A stretch of 64,000 nucleotides of DNA from Maledivibacter halophilus (GTDB lineage Bacteria > Bacillota > Clostridia > Peptostreptococcales > Caminicellaceae). The number at the start of each line of letters is the position of its first letter. The stretch's first letter is position 1. Location of the stretch: NCBI RefSeq assembly GCF_900167445.1, contig NZ_FUZT01000001.1:251007-315006 (forward strand). The letters are read 5' to 3'. The position numbers were made by a program, and so were the translations under genes. Below the pieces are notes generated by a model. That model saw only the letters and a program-made list of their open reading frames with translations. It was not told where the DNA came from and ran no database searches. Of this stretch, positions 8,784 through 17,885 are shown piece by piece.

Positions 8784-9464
8784 TTACTTTTCATTAAAAA
8801 TTTTATCATATTGCTGCATGATTTTAACCCCAGAGCTTGATCCAATTCTTGAAGCTCCTGCCTCAAGAAATTTTTGAACATTTTCCAATGTTCTTATACC
8901 GCCAGCTGCCTTTATTTTAATTTCAGATGATGAATGTTTTTTCATTAGTAAAACGTCTTCAAGAACAGCTCCACCTGTACCAAAACCTGTAGATGTTTTT
9001 ATAAAATCAGGTCTTACTTCATTAGCAATTTTACAAAGCTTTATTTTTTCTTTATTTGTTAAATAGCAGTTTTCAAAAATAACCTTACTAGTTACTCCAG
9101 CTTTTTTGCATATATTCACTATTCCTTCCATTTCTTTTTTTATATAATCATAGTTACCATTTTTAAGTTCAGCTATATTAATAACATAATCTAATTCGCC
9201 TGCACCCTTGGTTATTGCATCTTTGGTTTCAAACAATTTAGTTTCTAATGTGCATTGTCCTAATGGAAAGCTTACTGCAGCATCTATTAAAATATCAGTG
9301 TCTTTTAAATATGTCTTACATTTTTCTATATTAGCATTATTAATAGCTACGGTTTTAAAATTATATTTTTTAGCTTCATCACACAATTTTTTTATATCAT
9401 CATCAGAAGCATAAGGCTTAAGCTGTGTGTGGTCAAATAATTTAGAAAATTCTTTTTTATCCAT
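8784..9464 (-). CDS. DeoC-family aldolase paralogue in the sugar locus
   Basis: This 226-residue TIM barrel of the deoxyribose-phosphate aldolase family keeps both key lysines: the Schiff-base lysine in 'DFIKTSTGFGTGG' and the second in 'IKAAGGIRT'. The 'LDYVINI' strand is also present. The window holds a second DeoC (57195) inside a nucleoside operon, which more likely serves deoxyribose 5-phosphate. This copy is the last gene of a leftward operon with a sugar isomerase, a GntR regulator and a phosphomannose-isomerase-like protein, so a different aldol substrate is plausible. Only 16 bases separate it from its upstream neighbour. Confidence 0.8.
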   Translation of the reverse strand: MDKKEFSKLFDHTQLKPYASDDDIKKLCDEAKKYNFKTVAINNANIEKCKTYLKDTDILIDAAVSFPLGQCTLETKLFETKDAITKGAGELDYVINIAELKNGNYDYIKKEMEGIVNICKKAGVTSKVIFENCYLTNKEKIKLCKIANEVRPDFIKTSTGFGTGGAVLEDVLLMKKHSSSEIKIKAAGGIRTLENVQKFLEAGASRIGSSSGVKIMQQYDKIFNEK

Positions 9465-9480
9465 TTTTATACCTTCCTAC

Positions 9481-10395
9481 CTAGTTAAATTTTTTATTAA
9501 GCATTTTAGTTAAAAATTTCATACTATTTATTGTATCTTCTTTACTTACCTCAGGCTCCAAGCTTAAATACTTTGAGTACCTGAGTTTTTTTAATTCATC
9601 TAGTAATAATTCAAAATTAATAGATCCCTGTCCAAATACTGTATGCTCAAACTCTCTTAAATTTTTTGAAAGAGTAGTTTGATGTTTATCTTTACTGATC
9701 TTTAAATAATCTTTTAGATGTATATGTTCAATATTATGGTATATTATCCTCAGTTCATCAATGAGAGAAATATTTTTATGCTCTTGAGGTATAATATTTA
9801 TAGGTGCTCTAAAGCTATTTCCTGGATCCCAAAGTAATTTTAAATTTGGACTATTTATATTATCAAAAACCTTTTTAGTCATAATCCCCTTTGGTAAATA
9901 GGAGTGGGGGCAATTTTCTAGAACCAATATAACATCATGATTTTTAGCTATTTCAACTGCTTTATTCAATTTTAATGTAATGTTTTCAATGTCCTCAGTA
10001 TTGCCAATTAGACTCTTATCATTAGGAGCTCTAAATGGGAAAATTCTTATGCAGCTTGCATTTAATGCTTTTGAAATTTCTGCTGATCTTTTCAATTTTT
10101 CTAAGTGAGATTTATAATCACCTGTACTAACAAGGAATTTTGGATTAAAGTTTTCGATACTATATGTTTCATATAATGGACATATAAAGAACAAGGTTGT
10201 GCTTAAACAAGATAGATTCATATTATATTTATCTAAAAGCTCCTTTGCTCTACCAACTTCTTCATTAGTTAATTCCTCGATAGTTTTACCCCAAAGAGAA
10301 TGAATTTCTACAGCATTATATGATAAGTATTTTGCTTTTTTTAAGGCTTCTTCTAAATCCATACTGATTTGATCTGTTATGACGGATTTAATCAA
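9481..10395 (-). CDS. Sugar phosphate isomerase/epimerase (AP endonuclease 2-like TIM barrel)
   Basis: This 304-residue protein fits the xylose-isomerase-like TIM-barrel superfamily. Metal-binding residues characteristic of the family are visible in 'LVLENCPHS' (Glu), 'LLWDPGNSF' (Asp), 'HIEHIHLKDY' (His) and 'LSLEPEVS' (Glu). Members include D-tagatose/psicose 3-epimerases, inosose isomerases and dehydratases, so the reaction is not fixed. It overlaps the regulator upstream by 8 bases, which implies translational coupling. Together with the DeoC paralogue it could convert and then cleave an unusual sugar phosphate. Confidence 0.75.
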   Translation of the reverse strand: MIKSVITDQISMDLEEALKKAKYLSYNAVEIHSLWGKTIEELTNEEVGRAKELLDKYNMNLSCLSTTLFFICPLYETYSIENFNPKFLVSTGDYKSHLEKLKRSAEISKALNASCIRIFPFRAPNDKSLIGNTEDIENITLKLNKAVEIAKNHDVILVLENCPHSYLPKGIMTKKVFDNINSPNLKLLWDPGNSFRAPINIIPQEHKNISLIDELRIIYHNIEHIHLKDYLKISKDKHQTTLSKNLREFEHTVFGQGSINFELLLDELKKLRYSKYLSLEPEVSKEDTINSMKFLTKMLNKKFN

Positions 10396-11131
10396 AGCTA
10401 TCTCCTCCCTTCATCTCAATATAATATTCATATCTATTTGCTATATAATATCCAATAGTAAATTCAACTATTGAACCATTAATATCAAATGACTGACGCT
10501 TAACTACTAGTAAAGGATCTCCTATGTTAATATCCAAATAATCACTTAAAGCTTCTACTGCAGCTGTTGCACCTATACGTTGAATTATCCTATTAATTTT
10601 AATTCCTTTCTTACATTCTAAATATTTATATAATGAATCATAATAAATTCTGTTGTCTAGATCCAAATCCATATCTCTTTTTATATAGGTGTTAAATAGT
10701 ACAATAGGCTCATTATTTGCACAGCGTACTCTTCTTATCCTGTAAACCTCATCCCCATCATTTAAACCGAGCATTTTTGAGACTTCATTAAAGGCTTTAG
10801 TTATACTTATTTCTGCTAATTTAGTTGAGGGCTTGATACCTCTTTCCTTCATTTCATTAGTAAAGCTCTTAATTCTAATCAGAGGCTCTTCTATTTTAGG
10901 TGGTTGTACAATAGTTCCTTTGCCTCTTTTTCTTTTTAAGTATCCTTCTTGAACAAGGCTATTTATGGATTGTCTAACAGTAATTCTGCTTATATTATAT
11001 TTTTTCTGATATTCAAGCTCCGTAGGAATTATATCTCCTGTTTTATACATTCCGCTATGTATTTCGTTTTTAATAATATCCTTTAATTGTAGATATAGTG
11101 GGTGTGCATTTTTTTCTCTTTTCAACTCCAT
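10388..11131 (-). CDS. GntR-family regulator with UTRA domain (first of two in the locus)
   Basis: This 247-residue protein has an N-terminal winged helix (residues about 8-75, 'IPTELEYQKKYNISRITVRQSINSLVQEGYLKRKRGKGTIV' region) and a C-terminal UTRA effector domain (about 95-240), which in this family binds sugar phosphates. It is embedded in the operon it probably represses, between the isomerase-like gene and the TIM-barrel gene. A second UTRA regulator is encoded at 17072, so the divergent halves of the locus may each have their own repressor. Confidence 0.85.
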   Translation of the reverse strand: MELKREKNAHPLYLQLKDIIKNEIHSGMYKTGDIIPTELEYQKKYNISRITVRQSINSLVQEGYLKRKRGKGTIVQPPKIEEPLIRIKSFTNEMKERGIKPSTKLAEISITKAFNEVSKMLGLNDGDEVYRIRRVRCANNEPIVLFNTYIKRDMDLDLDNRIYYDSLYKYLECKKGIKINRIIQRIGATAAVEALSDYLDINIGDPLLVVKRQSFDINGSIVEFTIGYYIANRYEYYIEMKGGDSFD

Positions 11132-11151
11132 AAATATCCCTCCATAATATA

Positions 11152-12885
11152 TTATCTAACATATGCTTTAATTGTTGCTATTTCCTTTCCTTTTGATTTA
11201 CCGTAAGGTTTTATTATGTATTCATTTACACTAGCTGGAATAATAAAAGTTTCAGCGTAATGCACAACAAAGGGTTCAAATGATCCTGTAGGACTTTCTA
11301 CTACGGCTTCATCTCCTTCAACTAAATTTAACACATTTACACTCCCCTTTGTATTGTGTAAAACAGGTTTTGAAAACCAATGACGTCTGGTTTCTAAAAA
11401 TTCTCTTTCATGTAACCCTGTTCTTTCTTCTCTCCAACCATCGCCTTCTGATATTAATTCTATTTTATTAATAAGATTATTCTCAACCCACTCTGTTGTT
11501 CTATCCCATTGAATAACTTTACTGCCGTGATCGATATGTATCGGTCTAGGTTTTCCATCAATATCCACTCTGTCCCAATCCCATAATTTAAATGTAAAAA
11601 TATATGGTGTAGCACTTATTTCAAGCACCATGCTGTTCTTTCCTGAACAGTGTATAGTCCCAGCTGGAATTAAAAAATGATCATGTTTTTTTGCATTGAA
11701 TTTATTAATATATTTTTCATCTGGGAATGATATTTCTCCTTTTTCAGCTTTTTTTAAGTCTTTTATCATATCATTTCTATTTATTTTTTCCTTTACTCCT
11801 AAGTAAACACACCCATCCTTTCCTGCATCAAGCAAATAGTAGCTTTCATCTTGAGTATAATGCATTCCAAAAGTTTCTTGAATATATTCTGTAATAGGAT
11901 GAACCTGTAAAGATAAGTTTTGACCTCCCATAGTATCTAAAAGATCAAACCGAATAGGAAATTCTGTTCCAAAACGAGCATGTACTCTTTCACCTAAAAG
12001 ATTTCTAGGTTGATAAAATACAAGGTTAATGGAAGGTATTTCTATTCTTATATTTCCATATCTTAAATATAAGCTGTTCTCTTCAGGTATTCCATCAAAG
12101 CTCCAAGCAAAGTTGTTTTCATTTTTATCTAAATCACAAACTTCTTTCATCCATCGACCTCCCCATATACCAGGATCAAAGTATGGAACAACTCTAAAGG
12201 GTCTTAATGCAGTTTGCTTTAATCCTTCCCTAAAGGCATGTCCTGTTACTATTTTAGGTTTGTTTTTGATATTAGTATCTAATAAATAATCCATTTTATC
12301 ATATAGAGCTTTTTTATGACGGTCTGCTAATCTCCATTCAACAAAAAATCCTCTTTTATATTTTCTTTTATTATCTTCATCATAGTTAGTTTGTTTCCAA
12401 TTGGGCATACCTTTTCTATAACGTTTTTGTATTTCCCAACGAGCTAAATCTGCGTAAATGAAAATGTCTCCGAGGCTAATTAGTGCAGCACCCACTCCAT
12501 AAATTAAAACAACACCCTCTTTTATTTCTTCAACTTTTTTTCTTGCTTCTTCTAATTTATCTTTTATAAAATAATCTTGAAGCTTTTTAGTTGTAAGGAC
12601 ACCAAAAACTCTGTCATCAGTTAAATTGTCTTTTATCATATCTGTCAAAGTATTGCCATCATAGGCACAATCATCACTTCGTATAGTCATAACTGGATTT
12701 AAGGGACTAAAACCTTTTAAAATCTCATTTTCGTTTATGCCTGGATAAAAGTCAATAACTATAACTGATTTTATTTTATCTTTTATTTCTTTTTGTATTT
12801 CTTTAATTATACTTTCATATCCCATCCAAGCACATTTTTCATAACCCTTTACATTTACTTCTGGATATTTATTATAATTTCCCAT
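11152..12885 (-). CDS. Large class I mannose-6-phosphate isomerase-like protein (577 residues)
   Basis: The C-terminal part (about 205-577) is a type I phosphomannose isomerase-like double cupin. The zinc ligands appear as 'LSLQVHP', 'QDESYYLLDAG' and 'IPAGTIHCSG'. The N-terminal ~200 residues are not part of that enzyme: they contain 'IVIDFYPGINENEIL', 'DRVFGVLTT' and 'EGVVLIYGVGAAL', which look like a nucleotide-kinase-type alpha/beta fold without a P-loop. A conventional 325-residue ManA is encoded at 16006, so this longer protein probably has a different substrate. It is the first gene of the leftward operon, divergent from the PTS genes. Confidence 0.7.
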   Translation of the reverse strand: MGNYNKYPEVNVKGYEKCAWMGYESIIKEIQKEIKDKIKSVIVIDFYPGINENEILKGFSPLNPVMTIRSDDCAYDGNTLTDMIKDNLTDDRVFGVLTTKKLQDYFIKDKLEEARKKVEEIKEGVVLIYGVGAALISLGDIFIYADLARWEIQKRYRKGMPNWKQTNYDEDNKRKYKRGFFVEWRLADRHKKALYDKMDYLLDTNIKNKPKIVTGHAFREGLKQTALRPFRVVPYFDPGIWGGRWMKEVCDLDKNENNFAWSFDGIPEENSLYLRYGNIRIEIPSINLVFYQPRNLLGERVHARFGTEFPIRFDLLDTMGGQNLSLQVHPITEYIQETFGMHYTQDESYYLLDAGKDGCVYLGVKEKINRNDMIKDLKKAEKGEISFPDEKYINKFNAKKHDHFLIPAGTIHCSGKNSMVLEISATPYIFTFKLWDWDRVDIDGKPRPIHIDHGSKVIQWDRTTEWVENNLINKIELISEGDGWREERTGLHEREFLETRRHWFSKPVLHNTKGSVNVLNLVEGDEAVVESPTGSFEPFVVHYAETFIIPASVNEYIIKPYGKSKGKEIATIKAYVR

Positions 12886-12945
12886 ACAACATATTCATTC
12901 CTTTCTATTTATGATTTATTTATAAAATATTATTTTATACATTCA

Positions 12946-13060
12946 TATGATATATCATTTTATAAAACTATATTAAATTATAGAGAATTTTTTGTGAAGG
13001 AATATATATTTACTGTTTTTTTAACGAATATACTCTTATAGTACAATATGTTATATCATT
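12946..13060. promoter_or_regulatory. Repeated operator-like sites in the divergent sugar-locus promoter region
   Basis: TATGATATATCATT (12946-12959) and TATGTTATATCATT (13047-13060) differ at one base and are both followed by an AT-rich TAAA stretch. The first contains the perfect palindrome ATGATATATCAT. They lie between the divergent isomerase-like and PTS genes and are candidate sites for one of the two GntR/UTRA repressors. Assignment is an inference. Confidence 0.4.
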
Positions 13061-13143
13061 TGTAAATAGTTTTTTGGAAATGTTATATGCATGTAATATT
13101 AATAAATTCATAAATTTATAAATTGCATATTACAAATTTATTG

Positions 13144-13173
13144 TTGACAACGTTTTCTGTTTAGGTTTATAAT
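13144..13173 (+). promoter_or_regulatory. Sigma-A promoter of the mannose-family PTS operon
   Basis: TTGACA (13144-13149) and TATAAT (13168-13173) are separated by 18 bases, about 140 bases before the EIIA start. The intervening leader has no obvious terminator. Confidence 0.65.
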
Positions 13174-13314
13174 TATGTTGTAATAAGATTTTGGCATTAA
13201 ATTCAATTGTTTTAAGTTTTAAGCAAATTATTATCAATAAAATTATATGTATTTACATTTTTACATTAGCTAACATTGCTGTATAACAATATTTTGAAAG
13301 GGAGGTATTATGAA

Positions 13315-13743
13315 GTGATTGGATTAGTCATTGCAACTCACGGAGAACTATCAAATGGACTAATGGATGCTGTAGGTGTAATAATGGGTTCATCAGAGGC
13401 TGTATCTACTGTATCATTGAAAAATGAAATAGGTATTGAAGTATTCAAAGCAGATTTAGAGAAAGCTGTAGAAAAAGTTGGTTCAAAAGATGGTGTTCTT
13501 ATACTCACAGATTTACAAGGAGGCACACCATATAATTCCAGCATTTTCATATCAAATTCTGAAATATTTAATTTTAATATTAAAGTTGTAAGTGGAGTTA
13601 ATCTTCCAATGCTTTTAGAGACATTAGCTCTGAGAGAAAACTGTAATCTTCAAGAACTTGCAAGTATTTCTATGGAGTCAGGAATAAAAGGTATAAATAT
13701 AGCAGTAGTTAGTAATGATTATGATGAAGATGATGATTTGTAA
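13315..13743 (+). CDS. PTS mannose-family EIIA
   Basis: This 142-residue cytoplasmic EIIA-Man domain receives phosphate from HPr on the histidine in 'VIATHGELSNG' (residue 9 or so) and passes it to EIIB. The acidic 'LTDLQGGTPYN' motif is typical of the family. The start is GTG at 13315, placed 9 bases after GGAGG; the longer open frame upstream lacks a ribosome binding site. It is the first gene of a four-gene PTS cluster (A, B, C, D as separate proteins). Confidence 0.88.
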   Translation: MIGLVIATHGELSNGLMDAVGVIMGSSEAVSTVSLKNEIGIEVFKADLEKAVEKVGSKDGVLILTDLQGGTPYNSSIFISNSEIFNFNIKVVSGVNLPMLLETLALRENCNLQELASISMESGIKGINIAVVSNDYDEDDDL

Positions 13744-13774
13744 GCATAAGTTTAATATTTAAGGGGGAATATTT

Positions 13775-14263
13775 ATGACAATTTCACTAGTAAGAATTGA
13801 TGACAGAGTTATTCATGGGCAGGTACTAACTCAATGGACTCGTATATATCCTTGTAATGGTATTATTGTTGTTAATGATAAATTAGCTGTTAATAAAGCT
13901 TTAGGCCAAGTTTATAAAAGTGCTGCTCCTGAAGGCATCAAGGTTTTTATATTTACTGTAGAAAAGACTTTAGCAAAGCTTGAAGAAGCAAAAAGAAGTG
14001 CCAAAAATTATTTTCTTATTTCTAAATCACCTATAGAACTAAGTCAGCTTACAGAAAATAATGCTGATTTTGGTAAGTATATTGTATATGGACCTTCAAG
14101 CTATAGAAAAAAAACAATAACTATTGGTCCAAATCAATCTTTATTAAAAGAAGAAATGGATGCCTGTGAAGCTTTACATAACTGTGGCATCGATATAGAT
14201 TTTAAACTTACTCCAGACAAAAAGGGTTTTAAATGGAGTGATGTGAGGAAAAAATATTATTAA
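13775..14263 (+). CDS. PTS mannose-family EIIB
   Basis: This 162-residue EIIB of the mannose/fructose/sorbose family begins with 'ISLVRIDDRVIHGQV', where the histidine is the phosphorylation site that transfers phosphate to the incoming sugar. Length and N-terminus match family norms. It lies 31 bases after EIIA and 15 bases before EIIC in the same operon. Confidence 0.9.
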   Translation: MTISLVRIDDRVIHGQVLTQWTRIYPCNGIIVVNDKLAVNKALGQVYKSAAPEGIKVFIFTVEKTLAKLEEAKRSAKNYFLISKSPIELSQLTENNADFGKYIVYGPSSYRKKTITIGPNQSLLKEEMDACEALHNCGIDIDFKLTPDKKGFKWSDVRKKYY

Positions 14264-14278
14264 AAAGGAGGAAATATC

Positions 14279-15085
14279 ATGTTGATGAAAGCAATTTTGC
14301 TGGGGATTTTTTGCTACTTGGCTAGTCTTGGCGTTCCATGGTTTTTGGGAACTACTGGTGGATTCTACTATTTAAGTAGACCATTAGTATCTGGGATGTT
14401 TGTTGGATTAATTTTAGGGGATGTCCATACTGGCATAATTATAGGTGCAGCTGTACAGGCTTTATATTTATCTTTAATAGTACCAGGAGGCGTTGCTTCG
14501 GCAGATATTACTTTTGTTGCCTACCCTGCTATTGCCCTAGGAATGTTGTCAGGAGCAGATCCAGAAGTTGCAGTTGCCTTAGCAGCAACCATAGGATTAC
14601 TTGGAGTTATTTTATTTAATTCAATAGAAACAATCAATACTTTTTGGAATCATGTTGCAGATAAATATGCTGAAAAGAATGATTTGAAGGGGTTCTGGAG
14701 AGCAAATGCAATATATCCTCAGATTACTACATTTATTTTGAGATTTGTTCCAACCTTTTTAGCAGTATATTTTGGAGCACAATATGCAGAGAACTTCTTA
14801 AATTCAATTCCCGAGGTATTAATGCATATTATGACTGTATTAGGTGGTGTGCTACCTGCTGTAGGAATTGGATTGCTTTTAAGTCAAATCATGAAGGATA
14901 AAACGTTAGTTGTTTACTTCCTTGTAGGCTTTATTTGTATTGTATCATTAAATTTAAATATGATTTCTTTAACTATAGTAGGAGCTGCAATAGCTGTAAT
15001 GCACTATAAATACTCAGGTAATAAATTGGTTTCTACTTCAGCATCAGATATAGCTTTAGAAGAAGATGAAGAGGAGGTGCTATAG
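14279..15085 (+). CDS. PTS mannose-family EIIC
   Basis: This 268-residue membrane subunit of the Man-type PTS has about 8 hydrophobic segments, with the characteristic 'RPLVSGMFVGLILGDVHTGIIIGA' region near residue 38. It forms the sugar channel together with EIID. AAGGAGG lies 7 bases before the ATG. Its stop codon overlaps the GTG start of EIID by one base, so the two are translationally coupled. Confidence 0.88.
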   Translation: MLMKAILLGIFCYLASLGVPWFLGTTGGFYYLSRPLVSGMFVGLILGDVHTGIIIGAAVQALYLSLIVPGGVASADITFVAYPAIALGMLSGADPEVAVALAATIGLLGVILFNSIETINTFWNHVADKYAEKNDLKGFWRANAIYPQITTFILRFVPTFLAVYFGAQYAENFLNSIPEVLMHIMTVLGGVLPAVGIGLLLSQIMKDKTLVVYFLVGFICIVSLNLNMISLTIVGAAIAVMHYKYSGNKLVSTSASDIALEEDEEEVL

Positions 15086-15912
15086 TGGCTGAAAAAAATG
15101 CTGATTTCACTAAAAAACTGACAAAACAAGATTTACGTAAAAGCTGGTTTTCATGGATTATGTTCAATTTAGCTGCAATAAGCTTTGAAAGACTTGAAGG
15201 TACATCCTTTGGCCAATCAATGCTTCCAATAATCAAAAAATTATATAAGACAGATGAAGAACGTGGTGAAGCATTAAGAAGACATATAGTTTTTTATAAT
15301 ACTGAACCTCAATTAGGTTCAGTTGTTAATGGTATTGTTGCAGGTCTTGAAGAAGCCAAGGCTAATCAACAGCCAGTTGAAGATGAATTAATTGATGGTG
15401 TAAAAGTTGGCTTGATGGGTCCAATTGCAGGAGTAGGAGATGTTATTATACAGGGTATAACAGTTCCTTTGCTTTTAAGTATTGGTATGGGGCTTGCTGC
15501 TAACGGAAGTGTTGCAGGGCCACTATTTTATACTTTGACTTGGCTTCCATTATGTTTATGTATATCTTATTTCTTATATATGAAGGGTTACACATTAGGA
15601 GTAGATGCCGTAAATATTATAATAGGTGAAAAGGCTAAAAGAATTACAGAAGCCTTTACTATATTAGGTATTACAGTTATGGGGGGGATTGCTGCAAGCT
15701 TTGTAAATCTTAATATAGCTGCAGTTTTTGATAATGGTCAAACTGTTATAAAATTTCAAGAAATGATAGATGGAGTTTTTCCAAAATTACTTCCATTAAT
15801 TATAGTATTACTTTCTTGGAGAGCACTTCAAAAGAAAAAAATGACACCATTAAAATTAATGGGAATATATTTAATTGTTTGTATCATTGGTGTACTAATT
15901 GGTTTATTTTAA
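15085..15912 (+). CDS. PTS mannose-family EIID
   Basis: This 275-residue EIID begins with the usual cytoplasmic N-terminus ('LTKQDLRKSWFSWIMFN'), contains 'GLMGPIAGVGDVIIQG', and ends in several membrane segments. With EIIC it makes the permease of the Man-type PTS. The start is GTG, preceded by GAGGAGG within the end of EIIC. Which sugar is carried cannot be read from sequence; the neighbours suggest an aldose or ketose whose phosphate is processed by the isomerase-like enzymes. Confidence 0.88.
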   Translation: MAEKNADFTKKLTKQDLRKSWFSWIMFNLAAISFERLEGTSFGQSMLPIIKKLYKTDEERGEALRRHIVFYNTEPQLGSVVNGIVAGLEEAKANQQPVEDELIDGVKVGLMGPIAGVGDVIIQGITVPLLLSIGMGLAANGSVAGPLFYTLTWLPLCLCISYFLYMKGYTLGVDAVNIIIGEKAKRITEAFTILGITVMGGIAASFVNLNIAAVFDNGQTVIKFQEMIDGVFPKLLPLIIVLLSWRALQKKKMTPLKLMGIYLIVCIIGVLIGLF

Positions 15913-15938
15913 TTAATAGATAAACAAAAACTTTAAAT

Positions 15939-15966
15939 CCTCCAATGTTTTTGTATACGTTGGAGG
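15939..15966 (+). terminator. Intercistronic hairpin between EIID and manA
   Basis: CCTCCAATG and CGTTGGAGG form a 9-bp stem (one G-T pair) around 10 bases, with only a weak T stretch after it. It may be a partial terminator or an mRNA-stabilising hairpin that sets the PTS:isomerase ratio. Confidence 0.5.
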
Positions 15967-16005
15967 TGTTTACTTTAGAAATAATATACTAAGGGGGGAT
16001 TATTA

Positions 16006-16983
16006 ATGTATCCATTAAAATTTAAACCAATATATACAGAAAAAATCTGGGCAGGAAATAAATTGAGAAAAGTTAAACCTTCTTTGGCTGAGGATCAAAT
16101 AGGAATTAGTTGGGAATTAAGTGCTCATCCCAATGCTGATAATGTAATTTCTAATGGAGTTTATAAAGGTATAAAATTTAGTGATATCATACAAAAAGAA
16201 GGTCGTAAGCTTATTGGCACAAAGTTAGAATGCAATCAAATACTAAGAATAGCGTATTTAGATGCTTCACAAGACCTTTCTATTCAGGTGCATCCTTATG
16301 AAAAATATGCTAGGGAATATGAAAAAGACGGAGAAAAAAATGAAAGCTGGTATATTTTAGAGGCCGAAGAAGGTGCTTATGTAGTAGCAGGAACTACAAC
16401 TACAGACAAAGAATTATTAAAACAGGCGGTTAAGAATGGAACTCTTGAGAATTATATAATTAAAGTGCCAGTAAAGAAAGGAGATTTTGTTATAATAAAA
16501 GCAGGACTTCTACATGCATTAGGAAAGGGAATACTAGCTATAGAAGTGGGACAAAATGGTGATACAACCTATAGATTATATGATTATAATAGAGGAAGAA
16601 AATTAGACATAGAAAAATCCTTTGATGTGTTAAACACTAATTTAAGGTGTAAGAAACCTGTTTATCTTTCTGCTAACTTTAGTGATTATACAAAGCATTA
16701 TTGCTTCTTTGACAAAGAATATGCATTAGAACTAATAGATATTAATAAAGAATATAAAAATATTAGTGATCCAGAACGATATTTTGTTTACACCTGTGTG
16801 GAAGGAAATTGCAAAATTGAATATGATTTAGGGATTGAAGAAGTGTTTCTAGGTGAAACTGTATTTATACCTGCTTGTTTAGGTTCATATATTTTCAAAG
16901 GGAATTGTAGACTTATCAGAAGCTATATTCCTGACGTAGATAAATTAGAATCTGAAATACTATCATATGTAAAATATAAGTAA
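16006..16983 (+). CDS. manA: Class I mannose-6-phosphate isomerase
   Basis: This 325-residue type I phosphomannose isomerase interconverts mannose 6-phosphate and fructose 6-phosphate using zinc. The zinc ligands are visible in 'LSIQVHP' (Gln, His), 'NESWYILEA' (Glu) and 'LLHALGKG' (His). The length fits the short Firmicute ManA form. It follows the PTS genes on the same strand behind AGGGGGG and so probably feeds the incoming sugar phosphate into glycolysis. A second, larger homologue is divergent at 11152. Confidence 0.85.
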   Translation: MYPLKFKPIYTEKIWAGNKLRKVKPSLAEDQIGISWELSAHPNADNVISNGVYKGIKFSDIIQKEGRKLIGTKLECNQILRIAYLDASQDLSIQVHPYEKYAREYEKDGEKNESWYILEAEEGAYVVAGTTTTDKELLKQAVKNGTLENYIIKVPVKKGDFVIIKAGLLHALGKGILAIEVGQNGDTTYRLYDYNRGRKLDIEKSFDVLNTNLRCKKPVYLSANFSDYTKHYCFFDKEYALELIDINKEYKNISDPERYFVYTCVEGNCKIEYDLGIEEVFLGETVFIPACLGSYIFKGNCRLIRSYIPDVDKLESEILSYVKYK

Positions 16984-16997
16984 TTGTGATATAATAC

Positions 16998-17048
16998 TAT
17001 TAGATTATATCCTGGAATTAAATAAACCTATATATTATTAGATTATAT
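16998..17048 (+). promoter_or_regulatory. Exact 13-bp direct repeat upstream of the second GntR gene
   Basis: TATTAGATTATAT occurs at 16998-17010 and again at 17036-17048, 38 bases apart, directly before the GntR gene at 17072. It could be an autoregulatory operator pair or a small duplication. Confidence 0.35.
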
Positions 17049-17071
17049 TACTCTTGATTAAGGAGAATGCT

Positions 17072-17848
17072 ATGACTTTTCAAAACCAAACATTAGATAA
17101 AAATAACCCTGTTCCATTATATTATCAATTACAAAACATAATAATAAATGCAATTAAATCAAATGAGCTTAAAGAAGGCGATTGCCTTCCTACAGAAATT
17201 GAATTAAGCAGTATTTTTAGTATAAGTCGTCCTACTGTTCGTCAGGCATTAAATAATCTGGTAAATAAAGGCTATTTATTGAGGATTAAGGGAAAAGGTA
17301 CATTTGTTACAAAACCTAAAATTACACAAGAATATACACGTATGATTGGAAGCTACAATCAGGAAATGATAAAAAAAGGGTTAATACCAAAAACAAAAGT
17401 TTTAGAAAAGAAAATAACTAAAGCAGATGATTTTATAGCTTCAAAACTTCAAATACAGCTTCAAGAAGAAGTAGTAAAAATTATTAGGCTTCGTTTTGCT
17501 TCTCATATGAATAAAGATGAAAGTGTTTTTGATAATAATAAGCCTGTCCTTATTACTACACTTTATACGCCCTATAAATTATTACCTCAATTAGCAAATT
17601 ATGATTTTGAAGTTTTCTCATTTTATGAAGTTCTTGAAAAAAATAATCTTCCAGTAAGAAAAGTTATAAGGGAAATTGAAGCTAAAAATGCCGATAAAGA
17701 AATTTCTGATATATTAGAAATTGAACAAGGTTCAGCAGTTCAATTAATTACATCTACTGGTTTTCTTGAAAGTGGTATTCCTATTGAATACTCAAGAAGC
17801 TTTTATCCAGGAGAAAGGAATAAATTTATTATTGAAATTTCAAGATAA
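17072..17848 (+). CDS. GntR-family regulator with UTRA domain (second in the locus)
   Basis: This 258-residue protein has a winged helix at about residues 12-80 ('LPTEIELSSIFSISRPTVRQALNNLVNKGYLLRIKGKGTFV' region) and a UTRA ligand domain at about 100-255. It ends the rightward half of the sugar locus, after manA, and is likely a sugar-phosphate-responsive repressor of that locus. The start ATG at 17072 was chosen because AAGGAG lies 6 bases upstream; an upstream TTG in the same frame would place the binding site inside the gene. Confidence 0.85.
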   Translation: MTFQNQTLDKNNPVPLYYQLQNIIINAIKSNELKEGDCLPTEIELSSIFSISRPTVRQALNNLVNKGYLLRIKGKGTFVTKPKITQEYTRMIGSYNQEMIKKGLIPKTKVLEKKITKADDFIASKLQIQLQEEVVKIIRLRFASHMNKDESVFDNNKPVLITTLYTPYKLLPQLANYDFEVFSFYEVLEKNNLPVRKVIREIEAKNADKEISDILEIEQGSAVQLITSTGFLESGIPIEYSRSFYPGERNKFIIEISR

Positions 17849-17885
17849 ATAGCTATGTTCTAAAATTTCATAGCTATTTTTTTAT
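17847..17885 (+). terminator. Terminator after the second GntR gene
   Basis: Arms AAATAGCTATG and CATAGCTATTT enclose 11 bases and are followed by a T run. It closes the rightward sugar-locus transcript. Confidence 0.8.
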
